In this document: positions 25,703 to 33,014 of the stretch, piece after piece
Layout of the letters: the number at the start of each line of letters is the position of its first letter
How positions within the stretch are numbered: position 1 is the first letter of the stretch
Assembly (NCBI RefSeq): GCF_016632335.1
Contig: NZ_JAEPBG010000001.1
Location: forward strand, 1-64,000
Reading direction: 5' to 3'
Origin: Noviherbaspirillum pedocola
Lineage (GTDB): Bacteria > Pseudomonadota > Gammaproteobacteria > Burkholderiales > Burkholderiaceae_D
DNA: 64,000 bases
Made by a program: the position numbers and the translations under genes
The notes under the pieces: generated by a model
What the model saw: only the letters and a program-made list of their open reading frames with translations
Database searches by the model: none
Told to the model about the DNA's origin: nothing

Positions 25703-26046
25703 GCGGCCCACGTCGCTGGGCCGAACCTCATCACGAATTTGCTCCCGAACCAAGACAGGTATGGGAGGTTGGCATGGATATGCGGTGAGGACCCTCGGAA
25801 GCAGAAGTAACAATCGACAAGGTTTTTCCTTCCCACTGGAATGCCCATGGGAGGGAAATTACCGCATCACGCAGAAAAAGGGGACGTCACAGATATTTCG
25901 AATGTCAAAATGTCAAGTCCTGCCGACCTCGAATTCATTGGTGCTGTTGACATACCCCAACCCTAGTTCCCATCCCTAGTTGATAAACTGTACATGCGTA
26001 CGGCCTTATCGAACTATGCAGGTAGCAATCATCAGGGCAATGAAAG
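25703..26046. other. intergenic region, no gene recognised
   Basis: A plus-strand frame of 72 codons (25761-25979) has no ribosome binding site and no recognisable product. The stretch around 25872-25885, GCAGAAAAAGGGGACG, resembles sequence I associate with REP/RAYT elements in Proteobacteria, but no palindromic unit or transposase is present. Confidence 0.3.
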
Positions 26047-26337
26047 ATGGTATCGCGCTTACAAAGAGTGAACTACTTAAAGCTCCGCGCCACCAAGGGC
26101 AATTGCTACTTGAGGACTGGCCGGAAACGAATCTTTTTGGACTTCTCGTCTGCCGGGCTCGACTTATTTTCAAACCTTCAAAAAGTAGAAGATATCGACG
26201 TGGTCGCACTACTCTACGAGCCTCAACCCGTCAAAGTTGGCGACGACCGTCTCACGTTCGTTGGGCATAAGGAGCATGCCGTTGATGTGACAGCACGGCA
26301 GGTCAGGCAGGTTTGGCTCATGAAGCCATACGACTGA
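26047..26337 (+). CDS. hypothetical protein, doubtful
   Basis: A 96-codon frame. The second half reads like protein (V-V-A-L-L-Y-E-P-Q-P-V-K-V-G-D-D-R-L-T-F-V-G-H-K-E-H), but the first half does not resemble anything I know, and only AGGG, 9 bases upstream, could serve as ribosome binding site. An overlapping frame from 25980 has a plausible-looking N-terminus, so a frameshifted remnant is possible. No function can be given. Confidence 0.35.
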   Translation: MVSRLQRVNYLKLRATKGNCYLRTGRKRIFLDFSSAGLDLFSNLQKVEDIDVVALLYEPQPVKVGDDRLTFVGHKEHAVDVTARQVRQVWLMKPYD

Positions 26338-26415
26338 TGCCATCCGACTTCCTTGCTCTACTGCGGAACGGCGGACGGCATTTGTGTTTTCCAGATGCAA
26401 ACCAAGGAATGGTTG

Positions 26416-26817
26416 CTACTGTAGTGACAGAACCTGGACTTCAAAAGTCAGCGTCGCATTCGAAGGGATAACGCCAGGAATTCCACGCTCACCATATGCA
26501 GTCGCCGCAGGACAAGTCAGCTTCGCTTTGCCGCCGACATTGACGTGCTGAATGCCTTGAGTCCAACAAGGTACCACCCGATTCAACGGGAAAGTCGCGG
26601 GTTGTCCGCGCTTATACGAACTGTCGAATTCCGTACCATCAGCCAGCGTGCCACGATAGTTCACTACGACGGTATCCGTAGCTTTGGGCGAGGCACCAGT
26701 GCCTGCCTTGATAGTCTCGATAACTACGCCCGACGGCAGCGTTTCTTTTGCAGGCGCCGCCGCGAAAGATGAAGTGGCAGCAAGAACTAAAGCAAGACCG
26801 AAAAAGGAACACTTCAT
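26416..26817 (-). CDS. periplasmic FKBP-type peptidyl-prolyl isomerase
   Basis: 133 residues; AAGGAA precedes the ATG. A signal peptide (F-F-G-L-A-L-V-L-A-A-T-S-S-F-A-A-A) precedes one FKBP domain: V-V-V-N-Y-R-G-T-L, G-T-E-F-D-S-S, W-x-Q-G-I-Q, A-T-A-Y-G-E-R-G and I-P-S-N-A-T-L-T-F-E-V. It should catalyse cis-trans proline isomerisation in the periplasm like FkpA/FklB. A cysteine pair, P-C-W-T and T-C-P-A, replaces the usual residues around the active site and might be oxidised or bind metal. A decayed second copy lies at 27627-27749. Confidence 0.88.
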   Translation of the reverse strand: MKCSFFGLALVLAATSSFAAAPAKETLPSGVVIETIKAGTGASPKATDTVVVNYRGTLADGTEFDSSYKRGQPATFPLNRVVPCWTQGIQHVNVGGKAKLTCPAATAYGERGIPGVIPSNATLTFEVQVLSLQ

Positions 26818-26835
26818 GCGACTATTCCTTTTTGG

Positions 26836-27138
26836 TTAGGCAACTCGATACTGCTCTTTATCCTGTCCGTGCAGCCAACCGGGCATGCGACCACGGCCAG
26901 ACCAAGTATTACCTTGGTCGTCACGAAACTGCACTTTGCCATTTGCTTTACTTTTGGCACCGGCTTTTCCGCCGCCACCGCGCTTCTTGGAGTCAGCGAG
27001 GTCTTCAATAGACAAGCCGTAATCCGCCATCAAGGTCTTGATTTGGTCGACGGCTCCCTGCACCTCTTTTGCGCGCGCTTCTTCCGCAGCGCGTTGCAGT
27101 TCAGCGATTTGATTTTGAATCTCTTTGTACGTTGCCAT
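26836..27138 (-). CDS. H-NS family nucleoid-associated protein
   Basis: 100 residues, GAGGAG before the ATG. An N-terminal coiled-coil oligomerisation segment (I-A-E-L-Q-R-A-A-E-E-A-R-A-K-E) is linked by a Gly/Lys-rich hinge to the C-terminal H-NS DNA-binding motif (F-R-D-D-Q-G-N-T-W-S-G-R-G-R-M-P-G-W-L). It silences AT-rich DNA. Its presence on an accessory region is common: island-borne H-NS paralogs help keep transferred DNA quiet. It lies 18 bases upstream of the FKBP gene on the same strand. Confidence 0.92.
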   Translation of the reverse strand: MATYKEIQNQIAELQRAAEEARAKEVQGAVDQIKTLMADYGLSIEDLADSKKRGGGGKAGAKSKANGKVQFRDDQGNTWSGRGRMPGWLHGQDKEQYRVA

Positions 27139-27434
27139 CTTTCACTCCTCGGTTGAAAAATTACACTGTTCGCATATTCTTTTTTTCACCATCAGCAAAT
27201 CAGTATTGTCTACTTTGGTAAAAATGCAAACCTATAAACCCGCGCGAAGCTTAATGCATTTATTGAAATGGGTCTAGGTCCTCTTTAGCTTTTGAGCAAA
27301 GGATGTGTAAAAAGTTGCGAGTTGTTTGCCCACCCCGAAAATGCATCAATTTTTAGAACTTTTTCTCGACTTCTGAATCGCTTATAAACAGTTTTAAAAC
27401 CTTGCGGGCAATGACCATTTAGACCCTTGGCCCC
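27139..27434. other. AT-rich H-NS gene upstream region
   Basis: About 295 bases with AT-rich stretches and no reading frame that looks coding. It should hold the promoter of the H-NS-type gene; H-NS genes are commonly autoregulated, which the AT-rich character would allow. No specific boxes were picked. Confidence 0.4.
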
Positions 27435-27599
27435 TTGTTGTTGTGGCTGCTTTTTAACTCGTTGGATGTAATTGCGTTACTGGGTGAGAGCGAACGCTTT
27501 GTTCATCTAAATGAAGCGGCAGTTGAGATTTTGGGATACCAGCCACAGAAACTACTCGGCAGACACTATGCCGACTTACTGTATCCTGTGGAACCGTAA
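27435..27599 (+). pseudogene. PAS-domain fragment
   Basis: A plus-strand frame of 54 codons reads as the first half of a PAS domain: V-I-A-L-L-G-E-S-E-R-F-V-H-L-N-E-A-A-V-E-I-L-G-Y and L-L-G-R-H-Y-A-D-L-L-Y, then stops at TAA. Sensor kinases and diguanylate cyclases carry such domains, but nothing follows here. No start codon other than TTG is in frame. It is the broken remnant of a larger signalling gene. Confidence 0.6.
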
Positions 27600-27626
27600 G
27601 GAGCTCTAAAAGGCGATGCGCAGCTG

Positions 27627-27749
27627 TCACTGCACCGACAAAACCTCGACCTTGAACGTCAGTTGCGCATTCGTTGGAATCACCCTCCGGATGCCGTGGG
27701 CATCATAGGCCGTCGCCGCCGCGCGGGTAAGCTTCGCTATACCAACAAT
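27627..27749 (-). pseudogene. 3' remnant of a second FKBP gene
   Basis: On the minus strand the frame ending at TGA (27627-27629) reads A-K-L-T-R-A-A-A-T-A-Y-D-A-H-G-I and V-I-P-T-N-A-Q-L-T-F-K-V-E-V-L-S-V-Q. This matches the C-terminal 40 residues of the FKBP at 26416 (A-K-L-T-C-P-A-A-T-A-Y-G, V-I-P-S-N-A-T-L-T-F-E-V-Q-V-L-S-L-Q). Similarity stops upstream of 27750. It is a diverged paralog, not an exact duplicate. Confidence 0.7.
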
Positions 27750-27980
27750 TTTGAAACAGAGCTAACGTGCTATGAGCACAGCGATTTTTGGGATACGGCT
27801 GGCGCGACTGTTCCACCACAAGTCAGCGCAGTGCTGAATGGCGTCAGGACACAAGAACTGCAAAACTTCGATGACGCCAGCAACCAAGCAATTTCTTAAT
27901 TGGTGCTGTGCACTATTTTTTCCCATATGCAAATAGTTACGGGTCCCCGGCAAGAATACCGGGGACGGAATCAATCTGCT

Positions 27981-28352
27981 TCATTGCGTAAAGACGACCC
28001 CATATCCGGCGGAATCACATTCTTGACCACCCACCATTCGAAGCATATCGGATACTTTCGATGCAATATTATTTTCCACCACCTGGCATTCAGTTACTGC
28101 GTCTAAGTATATTTTACGTTGCTTTTCCAAAGCACGCCCAATGCTCTTCAAAAGTTTATTGGCATTGGCTTGAGGACCAATGAGCTCTAAATGTCCCAAC
28201 ATATCGACGAGCTTTTGAGTGATTTCGTATGCCTCCTCTTTCTGTCGCAGTCGTTCGCGGGTATAGTGAACTTTATCAAGCGCTTTCCTGAAGTGAAAAT
28301 GCGTAATATCTAGCATGGCTGCAGCGTCCGTATTCTTGTAAAGCGTATTCAT
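27981..28352 (-). CDS. hypothetical protein, helical
   Basis: 123 residues from the ATG at 28352, which follows AAGGAAAT with good spacing. The protein is mostly charged helix (F-R-K-A-L-D-K-V-H-Y-T-R-E-R-L-R-Q-K-E-E-A and L-L-K-S-I-G-R-A-L-E-K-Q-R-K), probably coiled coil, with no signal peptide, membrane segment or known motif. I do not recognise it. It is a single gene; the next minus-strand gene upstream begins beyond a 400-base gap. Confidence 0.6.
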   Translation of the reverse strand: MNTLYKNTDAAAMLDITHFHFRKALDKVHYTRERLRQKEEAYEITQKLVDMLGHLELIGPQANANKLLKSIGRALEKQRKIYLDAVTECQVVENNIASKVSDMLRMVGGQECDSAGYGVVFTQ

Positions 28353-28627
28353 TTCCAATTTCCTTAGGGTGTTTTATAAAGTCGAAGAGAGAAGCACCCC
28401 TCTCCTCTTCTGTATAGCAAGGAATTACAAAAAAATTATACGTTTTCGAAATTTTTCGGAAAATTTTTTAACGTTACAATTCCCCGTCAATGTTTCAAAA
28501 AAGATAGCTACAATTTTCGCGACCATAAGCGGTAATCCGTCGCCTTGTCGTCTGCCACTCTCTGCAGGGGAAGGTTGGTGTCTGTGCGCCACTCCGACAC
28601 CGCATAAACCATGCTTGAGCCGCTTTT
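28353..28627. other. intergenic region, nothing recognised
   Basis: About 275 bases, AT-rich between 28420 and 28520. Frames on both strands lack start signals. It must carry the promoter of the helical hypothetical gene to its left. No repeats or hairpins stand out. Confidence 0.4.
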
Positions 28628-28750
28628 TTACCTTTGCCAGCATAGTGGGGCAAAGGCCGACGCGGCGGCGTCGGTCAGAGTGGAATCGGAGAACCTGACG
28701 TAGACGGTCTTAGGGCAATGGTAGTAGCACTCATGGTCTGCCTCCTGCAC
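28628..28750 (-). CDS. possible 40-residue protein with Cys/His motif
   Basis: A GTG-initiated frame 14 bases after the stop codon of the neighbouring hypothetical gene, reading V-Q-E-A-D-H-E-C-Y-Y-H-C-P-K-T-V-Y-V-R-F. The H-E-C...H-C arrangement could bind zinc. Against it, a better ribosome binding site (AGGAGG) points at an ATG at 28734 in another frame that encodes only 19 residues. One of the two may be the product of a frameshifted gene. Confidence 0.3.
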   Translation of the reverse strand: MQEADHECYYHCPKTVYVRFSDSTLTDAAASAFAPLCWQR

Positions 28751-28764
28751 AGGGAGGTTAAGGT

Positions 28765-29091
28765 CTAGTCGAAACGGTTGGATAGGCTGGCGAGCAGGGC
28801 CAAGATTGCGCGATGTTTTGGGCTGCCGGTGCGCACACGGCCCAATACTCGGTCGGCGACACCCCACGAGGAATTCGAGCGCGTGAATTCCTCGGCAAAT
28901 ACCAAATGCCGCGTATCGAGGGCGCCGTTCTCCGTTAGCGGAAAGACGCGAATGACGCCGTGCTTATGCCAGCCAGCCGAAGTCCAGACAATCAGGTAGC
29001 CCAAGCGGTGCTTTGCCAGCAGCGCTTGGAACGCTTTCACGCTATCGGCGGCGGGCTCGCACACCTGTACTTCTCGCTGAGCGGATTCCAT
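28765..29091 (-). CDS. hypothetical protein
   Basis: 108 residues from the ATG at 29091, chosen for the strong AAGGAGG upstream; the longer frame to 29151 overlaps the preceding gene. The centre is beta-rich with aromatics (L-G-Y-L-I-V-W-T-S-A-G-W-H-K-H-G-V-I-R-V-F), the C-terminus helical. No family recognised. It follows a 67-residue gene by 10 bases and forms a small operon with it. Confidence 0.6.
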   Translation of the reverse strand: MESAQREVQVCEPAADSVKAFQALLAKHRLGYLIVWTSAGWHKHGVIRVFPLTENGALDTRHLVFAEEFTRSNSSWGVADRVLGRVRTGSPKHRAILALLASLSNRFD

Positions 29092-29101
29092 GTCGGCCTC
29101 C

Positions 29102-29305
29102 TTAGATGCAACTGGCGAAGATGGCGGCGGCCCGCATTTGCTCGTTTGCATTCAAGCTGTTGAGTTCTGACAGTTGCTCGGGGTTAATCGACACCGAGGT
29201 CAAGTGGTCTCCCATCCTGCAAAACATCGTCGTCTCGTTATAGGAATACTCAACGCGGACGAGCGGCTTTCCGGTGAAATAGGGCTGGAACTTGTAGGTT
29301 TTCAT
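29102..29305 (-). CDS. small hypothetical protein
   Basis: 67 residues from the ATG at 29305. The ribosome binding site is weak (GGAAT). The sequence (M-K-T-Y-K-F-Q-P-Y-F-T-G-K-P-L-V-R-V-E-Y-S, then a helical C-terminus N-E-Q-M-R-A-A-A-I-F) looks like a small soluble protein. It lies just upstream of the 108-residue gene on the same strand. Not recognised. Confidence 0.5.
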   Translation of the reverse strand: MKTYKFQPYFTGKPLVRVEYSYNETTMFCRMGDHLTSVSINPEQLSELNSLNANEQMRAAAIFASCI

Positions 29306-29627
29306 AATCAATATTCCGTTAAAAGGTTCAGGGTCGGGCCTTTTTCTGCGGCAGCGATAACTTGTAAAACGAGTGAAAGCGCGACAACCCGCTGAAAAGC
29401 CCATTGGCGACACTCCCTCCTCGATATTTATTAGTGACTCGAAGGAAATTTCCGTTGCAATAACATATTTTCATAAAGAAACAGCTTCTTATGCTGGAAT
29501 AGTATTTACAAAGCGAAGCGCCGGATGTGGAGAAAATCGTTCATAACGGAGAACTCGGACATGTCAGTGCGCTGGTTTTTGTTTCATCGTGTTAATATTT
29601 TGTTTTATCCAAGATGAAGGAATCATT
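29306..29627. other. divergent intergenic region
   Basis: About 320 bases between minus-strand (left) and plus-strand (right) hypothetical genes. It should hold both promoters. The AT-rich part from 29440 to 29620 has no coding frame. No operator-like dyad was noticed. Confidence 0.4.
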
Positions 29628-30047
29628 GTGAGCAAGGGCCTGAATCGCAGCACTGTTTCTCTGTCATACGCGCTGACAAAAGATATCGCCGGCAATCTGC
29701 TGACCGGCAACGACCATCGCGCGATGATTTACCTAAAAGCGTTGAATAAGTCGCTCGAGGCACTATTGGAGAAGCTGGACGCCGGTAACGATGTCCGTGC
29801 AGAGCGCAAGCTGGAAGCTACCCTCCGCACCATCAGGCAGGAAATGGACGAAGCACACGCTGCGGTCCCACACGATGAGACTTCCATGGGTACAAGCCTG
29901 CAGCAGTGGGAAGAGCGCGGCTTCAGCATGTCCGACTTCGCCCAGCCGCTCGACGCCGACGTAATGGCAGAAGTCTTGGCACAGAACGGCATTGAGATTG
30001 TCGACGGCAAGCTGGTCAGGACCGGAAAGGCGATGGGCGAGGCGTAA
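29628..30047 (+). CDS. hypothetical protein, helical
   Basis: 139 residues from the GTG at 29628, preceded by AAGGAATC. The upstream codons to 29589 encode a Phe/Ile-rich stretch with no start signal. The protein is mainly helical and charged (L-N-K-S-L-E-A-L-L-E-K-L-D-A-G, R-A-E-R-K-L-E-A-T-L-R-T-I-R-Q-E-M-D-E-A). No known motif. A 58-residue gene follows after 81 bases, ending at a terminator, so the two may be one operon. Confidence 0.6.
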   Translation: MSKGLNRSTVSLSYALTKDIAGNLLTGNDHRAMIYLKALNKSLEALLEKLDAGNDVRAERKLEATLRTIRQEMDEAHAAVPHDETSMGTSLQQWEERGFSMSDFAQPLDADVMAEVLAQNGIEIVDGKLVRTGKAMGEA

Positions 30048-30128
30048 AGGCCGCGGCGCTATGCGGTGTATTCCCTTTGTCGCCAGTTTCGCTATACGAG
30101 ACAGGCAAACACACAAAGGGAGTGAACT

Positions 30129-30305
30129 TTGCAAGCGTTCTATGATTTCTTGGCGAACCGCGCTTTCACTGAAGGCATCGCCGCGTACAAGGCGAATCAG
30201 CCACGGCATGCCCCCGCACACTTGGGCACGTTTTCCGGGTACTGGGTAGAAGGTTGGGACCAAGCAGCATTGGAGGCCTATAAGAAGGACCTAATAGAGA
30301 GTTGA
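30129..30305 (+). CDS. 58-residue hypothetical protein with TTG start
   Basis: Too short for usual gene callers. A TTG start at 30129 follows AGGGAG by 6 bases. The product (Q-A-F-Y-D-F-L-A-N-R-A-F-T-E-G-I-A-A-Y-K, then F-S-G-Y-W-V-E-G-W-D-Q-A-A) reads as a compact helical protein with conserved-looking aromatics. It ends 5 bases before a strong terminator. I do not recognise it, but codon pattern, ribosome site and terminator together support it. Confidence 0.6.
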   Translation: MQAFYDFLANRAFTEGIAAYKANQPRHAPAHLGTFSGYWVEGWDQAALEAYKKDLIES

Positions 30306-30310
30306 TTCGA

Positions 30311-30336
30311 GCCCCTCGCAAGAGGGGCTTTTCTTT
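30311..30336 (+). terminator. rho-independent terminator
   Basis: GCCCCTC, loop GCAA, GAGGGGC, followed by TTTTCTTT. A 7-bp GC-rich stem with a stable GNRA-type loop and T-run just after the 58-residue gene. Confidence 0.85.
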
Positions 30337-30565
30337 GGCATGTGTGAATCACTAGGTCACCAGCTTACAAGGTTGGCCAAGAAGCTCAGGCTAGTCGAAG
30401 TCCGGCATCGGCCGGATTAGCAGCGTCGGCATCTGTGCGACCGTCATTGAAATCCTCAAGGGCAATACGCCCGGTCTTGCAGGATAAAGGCTCGATGCGC
30501 TGCGTGAATCCCACAAGGCAAGCCATGCACTTTGATTTGTGGGACCTCGGTCTCCTTCTTTTTTC

Positions 30566-30961
30566 CTAGCTATCAAACATGCTGCTGCCGCAACTGCTAC
30601 TGAAGTTGTCGTCCATGAAGCTACCACTTCCGAAGGTGTCATCGTAGGTTGGAAAGCCACTACCCCACGCGTTGCCCGCCACATCCGGCGAGCCAATGCC
30701 GGCGATAGTGGGTAGTCCCGTTCCAGGATTGATAGCCGTCTCCGGAAACGTGTTGTCGTCACATATGCTGCTACTGGTCCCGTCGTAAGTGCCCCAAGTG
30801 GTCCCAGCTAAGTCGGGGGTACCCACACCGCCAACAGTGGGCAGGCCTGTACTTGGGTTGATGACTGTCTGCGAACTCCTGAACCCGTCGCAATTGCTGG
30901 GGGCGTTCATCGCTGCAGCGAACTCCGCCAAGAAGGTGCCAACTTTGCCGAGGATGTCCAT
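30566..30961 (-). CDS. repeat protein with two NP-x-TGLP units
   Basis: 131 residues; AGGTG precedes the ATG. After a helical N-terminus (V-G-T-F-L-A-E-F-A-A-A-M), two units of about 45 residues repeat: V-I-N-P-S-T-G-L-P-T-V-G-G-V-G-T-P-D-L-A-G and A-I-N-P-G-T-G-L-P-T-I-A-G-I-G-S-P-D-V-A-G, each followed by a Trp-Gly and an acidic/Ser linker. The tail is Ser/Cys-rich. Similar short repeat proteins occur in other bacteria as I recall, without known function. No signal peptide. Confidence 0.6.
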   Translation of the reverse strand: MDILGKVGTFLAEFAAAMNAPSNCDGFRSSQTVINPSTGLPTVGGVGTPDLAGTTWGTYDGTSSSICDDNTFPETAINPGTGLPTIAGIGSPDVAGNAWGSGFPTYDDTFGSGSFMDDNFSSSCGSSMFDS

Positions 30962-31084
30962 TTCACCTCCGCTCGCTGTTGATTCAGACAGCTTAGCACC
31001 AAATAATGTAGGTATCCACTTTGTGAGTAGGGGCTTTAAAAGAACAAGTTTTTTGGAGGCTTAGCCGGAAAGGAAAAGCAGCAA

Positions 31085-31276
31085 ATGAACACATTCGTAA
31101 TTGCGCTTAGCGCTGGCGTTCTCGGTTTTGCTTTAGGTCGCCTTTGGAATCTTCAGGCGATTAGAGATTTTCTGGGGGACACGGAACGCGCGCCAAGAGT
31201 GCTCGCAAACGTCGCGATGGCTCTCATGACCATTGGCATGGTAGTTGTAGTCTTAGCCGTTATTTTCTTGAAGTAG
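31085..31276 (+). CDS. small two-segment membrane protein
   Basis: 63 residues, AAAGGAA upstream. Two hydrophobic helices (F-V-I-A-L-S-A-G-V-L-G-F-A-L-G and V-A-M-A-L-M-T-I-G-M-V-V-V-V-L-A-V-I-F-L) flank a charged loop. It would sit in the inner membrane. No family recognised. A terminator hairpin follows the stop codon, so it is a single-gene unit. Confidence 0.6.
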   Translation: MNTFVIALSAGVLGFALGRLWNLQAIRDFLGDTERAPRVLANVAMALMTIGMVVVVLAVIFLK

Positions 31277-31282
31277 CCAACT

Positions 31283-31304
31283 GGGAGCTTCGGCCTCCCC
31301 TTTT
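31283..31304 (+). terminator. terminator after the small membrane protein
   Basis: GGGAG, 7-base spacer CTTCGGC, CTCCC, then CTTTT. The spacer contains a C(TTCG)G tetraloop, giving an effective 6-7 bp stem. Confidence 0.65.
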
Positions 31305-31459
31305 CGTGCGACGAGTCTGGAAAGCTTTTGCAGAGGTGTCTGCTAACGGTGTTGGCCAAGGATGCATCGCCAGGGCGCCTTCTTGGCGGAGCGTGGCCGG
31401 GTTCCGGGAAATCCAGACGGGGCGAAATTCCGGGCTATTTCGCGCGCTATGCCGTGCTC

Positions 31460-31648
31460 CTAGCCCTCTGACCGGCGCCGACGTCGGTCAGCCCACCGGT
31501 AGTAGAGCCACTGACCTACGCCGCCGACGCCGAGGACGAAGTAGGTGATTCCGAGCCCTCGAAGCTCGTGCGCCAGATGTGCCCAGGTCGCTTCGTGCAC
31601 GTGCTGCACGATGTTTGCCCAGCCCTCCGCTAGCGTCATGTCATCCAC
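31460..31648 (-). CDS. small membrane protein, second of a pair
   Basis: 62 residues with a GTG start at 31648 that overlaps the stop codon of the preceding gene; an ATG 9 bases further on is an alternative. One hydrophobic segment (L-G-I-T-Y-F-V-L-G-V-G-G-V-G-Q-W-L) and a very basic C-terminus (R-W-A-D-R-R-R-R-R-S), so the tail would stay in the cytoplasm. Function unknown; translationally coupled to its neighbour. Confidence 0.45.
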   Translation of the reverse strand: MDDMTLAEGWANIVQHVHEATWAHLAHELRGLGITYFVLGVGGVGQWLYYRWADRRRRRSEG

Positions 31649-31877
31649 CGCCCCGGCGGCTGAACCACGCCAGGCTGCGCACTCGGCCTACGGCGAAGCC
31701 GACGACCGCTGCAGCTGCAATCAGCACAATTGTTTCCATACGCTCATCGTGAAACTTATGCGATAGCGAGACGAGCAGCACCACTACGTCGACGGCGAAC
31801 AAGACAGCGACTACTTTCAGCACTGTATCGCCGTGCGCTACGAACCGCTCTAGCGGCGTCTTTGGTTCGTCTTCCAT
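31641..31877 (-). CDS. small membrane protein, first of a pair
   Basis: 78 residues with two hydrophobic helices (V-L-K-V-V-A-V-L-F-A-V-D-V-V-V-L-L-V and I-V-L-I-A-A-A-A-V-V-G-F-A-V-G) and an N-terminal charged segment (M-E-D-E-P-K-T-P). A purine-rich GGGGGCAGGC precedes the ATG. The pattern G-F-A-V-G-R-V-R-S-L resembles the first helix of the plus-strand membrane protein at 31085 (G-F-A-L-G-R-L-W-N-L), so the two may be distant relatives. Confidence 0.5.
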   Translation of the reverse strand: MEDEPKTPLERFVAHGDTVLKVVAVLFAVDVVVLLVSLSHKFHDERMETIVLIAAAAVVGFAVGRVRSLAWFSRRGGG

Positions 31878-31923
31878 GCCTGCCCCCTTTGGTTGAGATT
31901 ATGACAAGGACTGGTGGCTTGGG

Positions 31924-31980
31924 TTCAGGTGACCGTTTTTGGGCAAAGTCCCAGAAGTCGTACAAAAACGGTCACCTGAA
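31924..31980. repeat. 18-bp perfect inverted repeat
   Basis: Arms 31924-31941 and 31963-31980 are exact reverse complements (TTCAGGTGACCGTTTTTG and its complement) with a 21-base loop. It is followed immediately by a second hairpin. On RNA it would be a strong stem in either direction. It could be a terminator, a protein-binding site or the ends of a tiny lost element. Confidence 0.8.
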
Positions 31981-31983
31981 ATG

Positions 31984-32018
31984 GAAGTGACCACCCTTGG
32001 AGGTGGCCACTTCTTTCT
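31984..32018 (+). terminator. 12-bp hairpin with T-rich tail
   Basis: GAAGTGACCACC and GGTGGCCACTTC pair at 11 of 12 positions around a 6-base loop, followed by TTTCT. Probably a terminator between the small membrane genes and the frameshifted gene to the right. Confidence 0.6.
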
Positions 32019-32103
32019 AGCAAGCCTTTTTGGAACGGCTATCGCGAAGTGTGGGGTTTTATAGGCTGGATTTTTATTCACCCCTCAATGCACCATGCAG
32101 AGC

Positions 32104-33014
32104 TTAATCATCGGCGCGACGCACCCCGTCGAAGAACGCGGGCGAGACCTCCAGCCGCAGCTCGCCGTGGTTTGCTAGTATCTTCTGCGCGAGCTCTGGC
32201 GATACCTCTTCGCTGAAATCAAAGAGGTATGAATACACCAGCCCGTCATCGCTCTCGTTGACAATGGGCTCGATGTCAACTAACTCCTCGGCTTCGGCCA
32301 CCTCCAGGCCCAGTGCATCGGCCAGTGCTTCGGCCAGCGTGCGGGGCGGCTGCTGGGGGACCTCATCGTCGCCCCAGCCGTAGTCGAGTCCTGCCTCCAG
32401 CACTTCGAAACGCGGTGCGGCAAAGCAGACGCGGCCCTTGGCTTCCAGCCAGAGCGCAACCTGCACCGGAATACGATGTCCGCTATAGGGGCGCTCGGTA
32501 TCGATGTCCATCGACACATGCCCGCCAAAACTCAGGTCGAGTTCTTCGCCCGGCGGCGGTAGCTCCGCCAAGTGAAACTCCTCGATGGGTAAATACACTT
32601 CACCAATGCCGTCGTTATCCGTCTGGTTCATCGCGCTGTTCACGTCATCGTCACGGAGCACCGCGTCTTCCACCAGGCGGAGCAGGTATTCGTCGACCGC
32701 GAATTCCGAATCGTGAAACTTCGCGCCGGGCAGGCAGTGGCCGATGGCCGAAACTATCAAGGGCAGCCAGAGCGCGCCGTCCTGTGGCAACCCAGCTGAT
32801 GCGCCCGCAGGGATATCCGGTCACCGTCTAGCACATAGTGGTTCGGCCCGTCGAAGGTCGTCTGCGTTTCGGCAGAGGCTTGGTAAGCCGCTAGCGAGTC
32901 ATAGCCCAATGCGGCGGCGACGAGCTGCTGCGCGTAGCTCACGGATACTGGTGTAAGGGCAGCGCGGCTGGCGTTGCGAAGGACAAACGCTATCGTCGAA
33001 AAAATGGTCACCAT
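32104..33014 (-). pseudogene. hypothetical gene interrupted by a frameshift
   Basis: Two minus-strand frames join into one protein. The first starts at the ATG at 33014 (GGAG upstream) and reads V-T-I-F-S-T-I-A-F-V-L-R-N, A-A-L-G-Y-D-S-L-A-A-Y-Q-A-S and N-H-Y-V-L-D-G-D-R-I. The second, in another frame from about 32820, continues I-P-A-G-A-S-A-G-L-P-Q-D-G-A-L-W-L-P and runs 230 residues to 32104 with an acidic, well-formed sequence. A shift of one base near 32818-32826 restores a single frame of about 300 residues. The family is unknown; the L-G-Y-D-S-L-A-A-Y segment recalls small helical domains of plasmid proteins. Confidence 0.6.
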
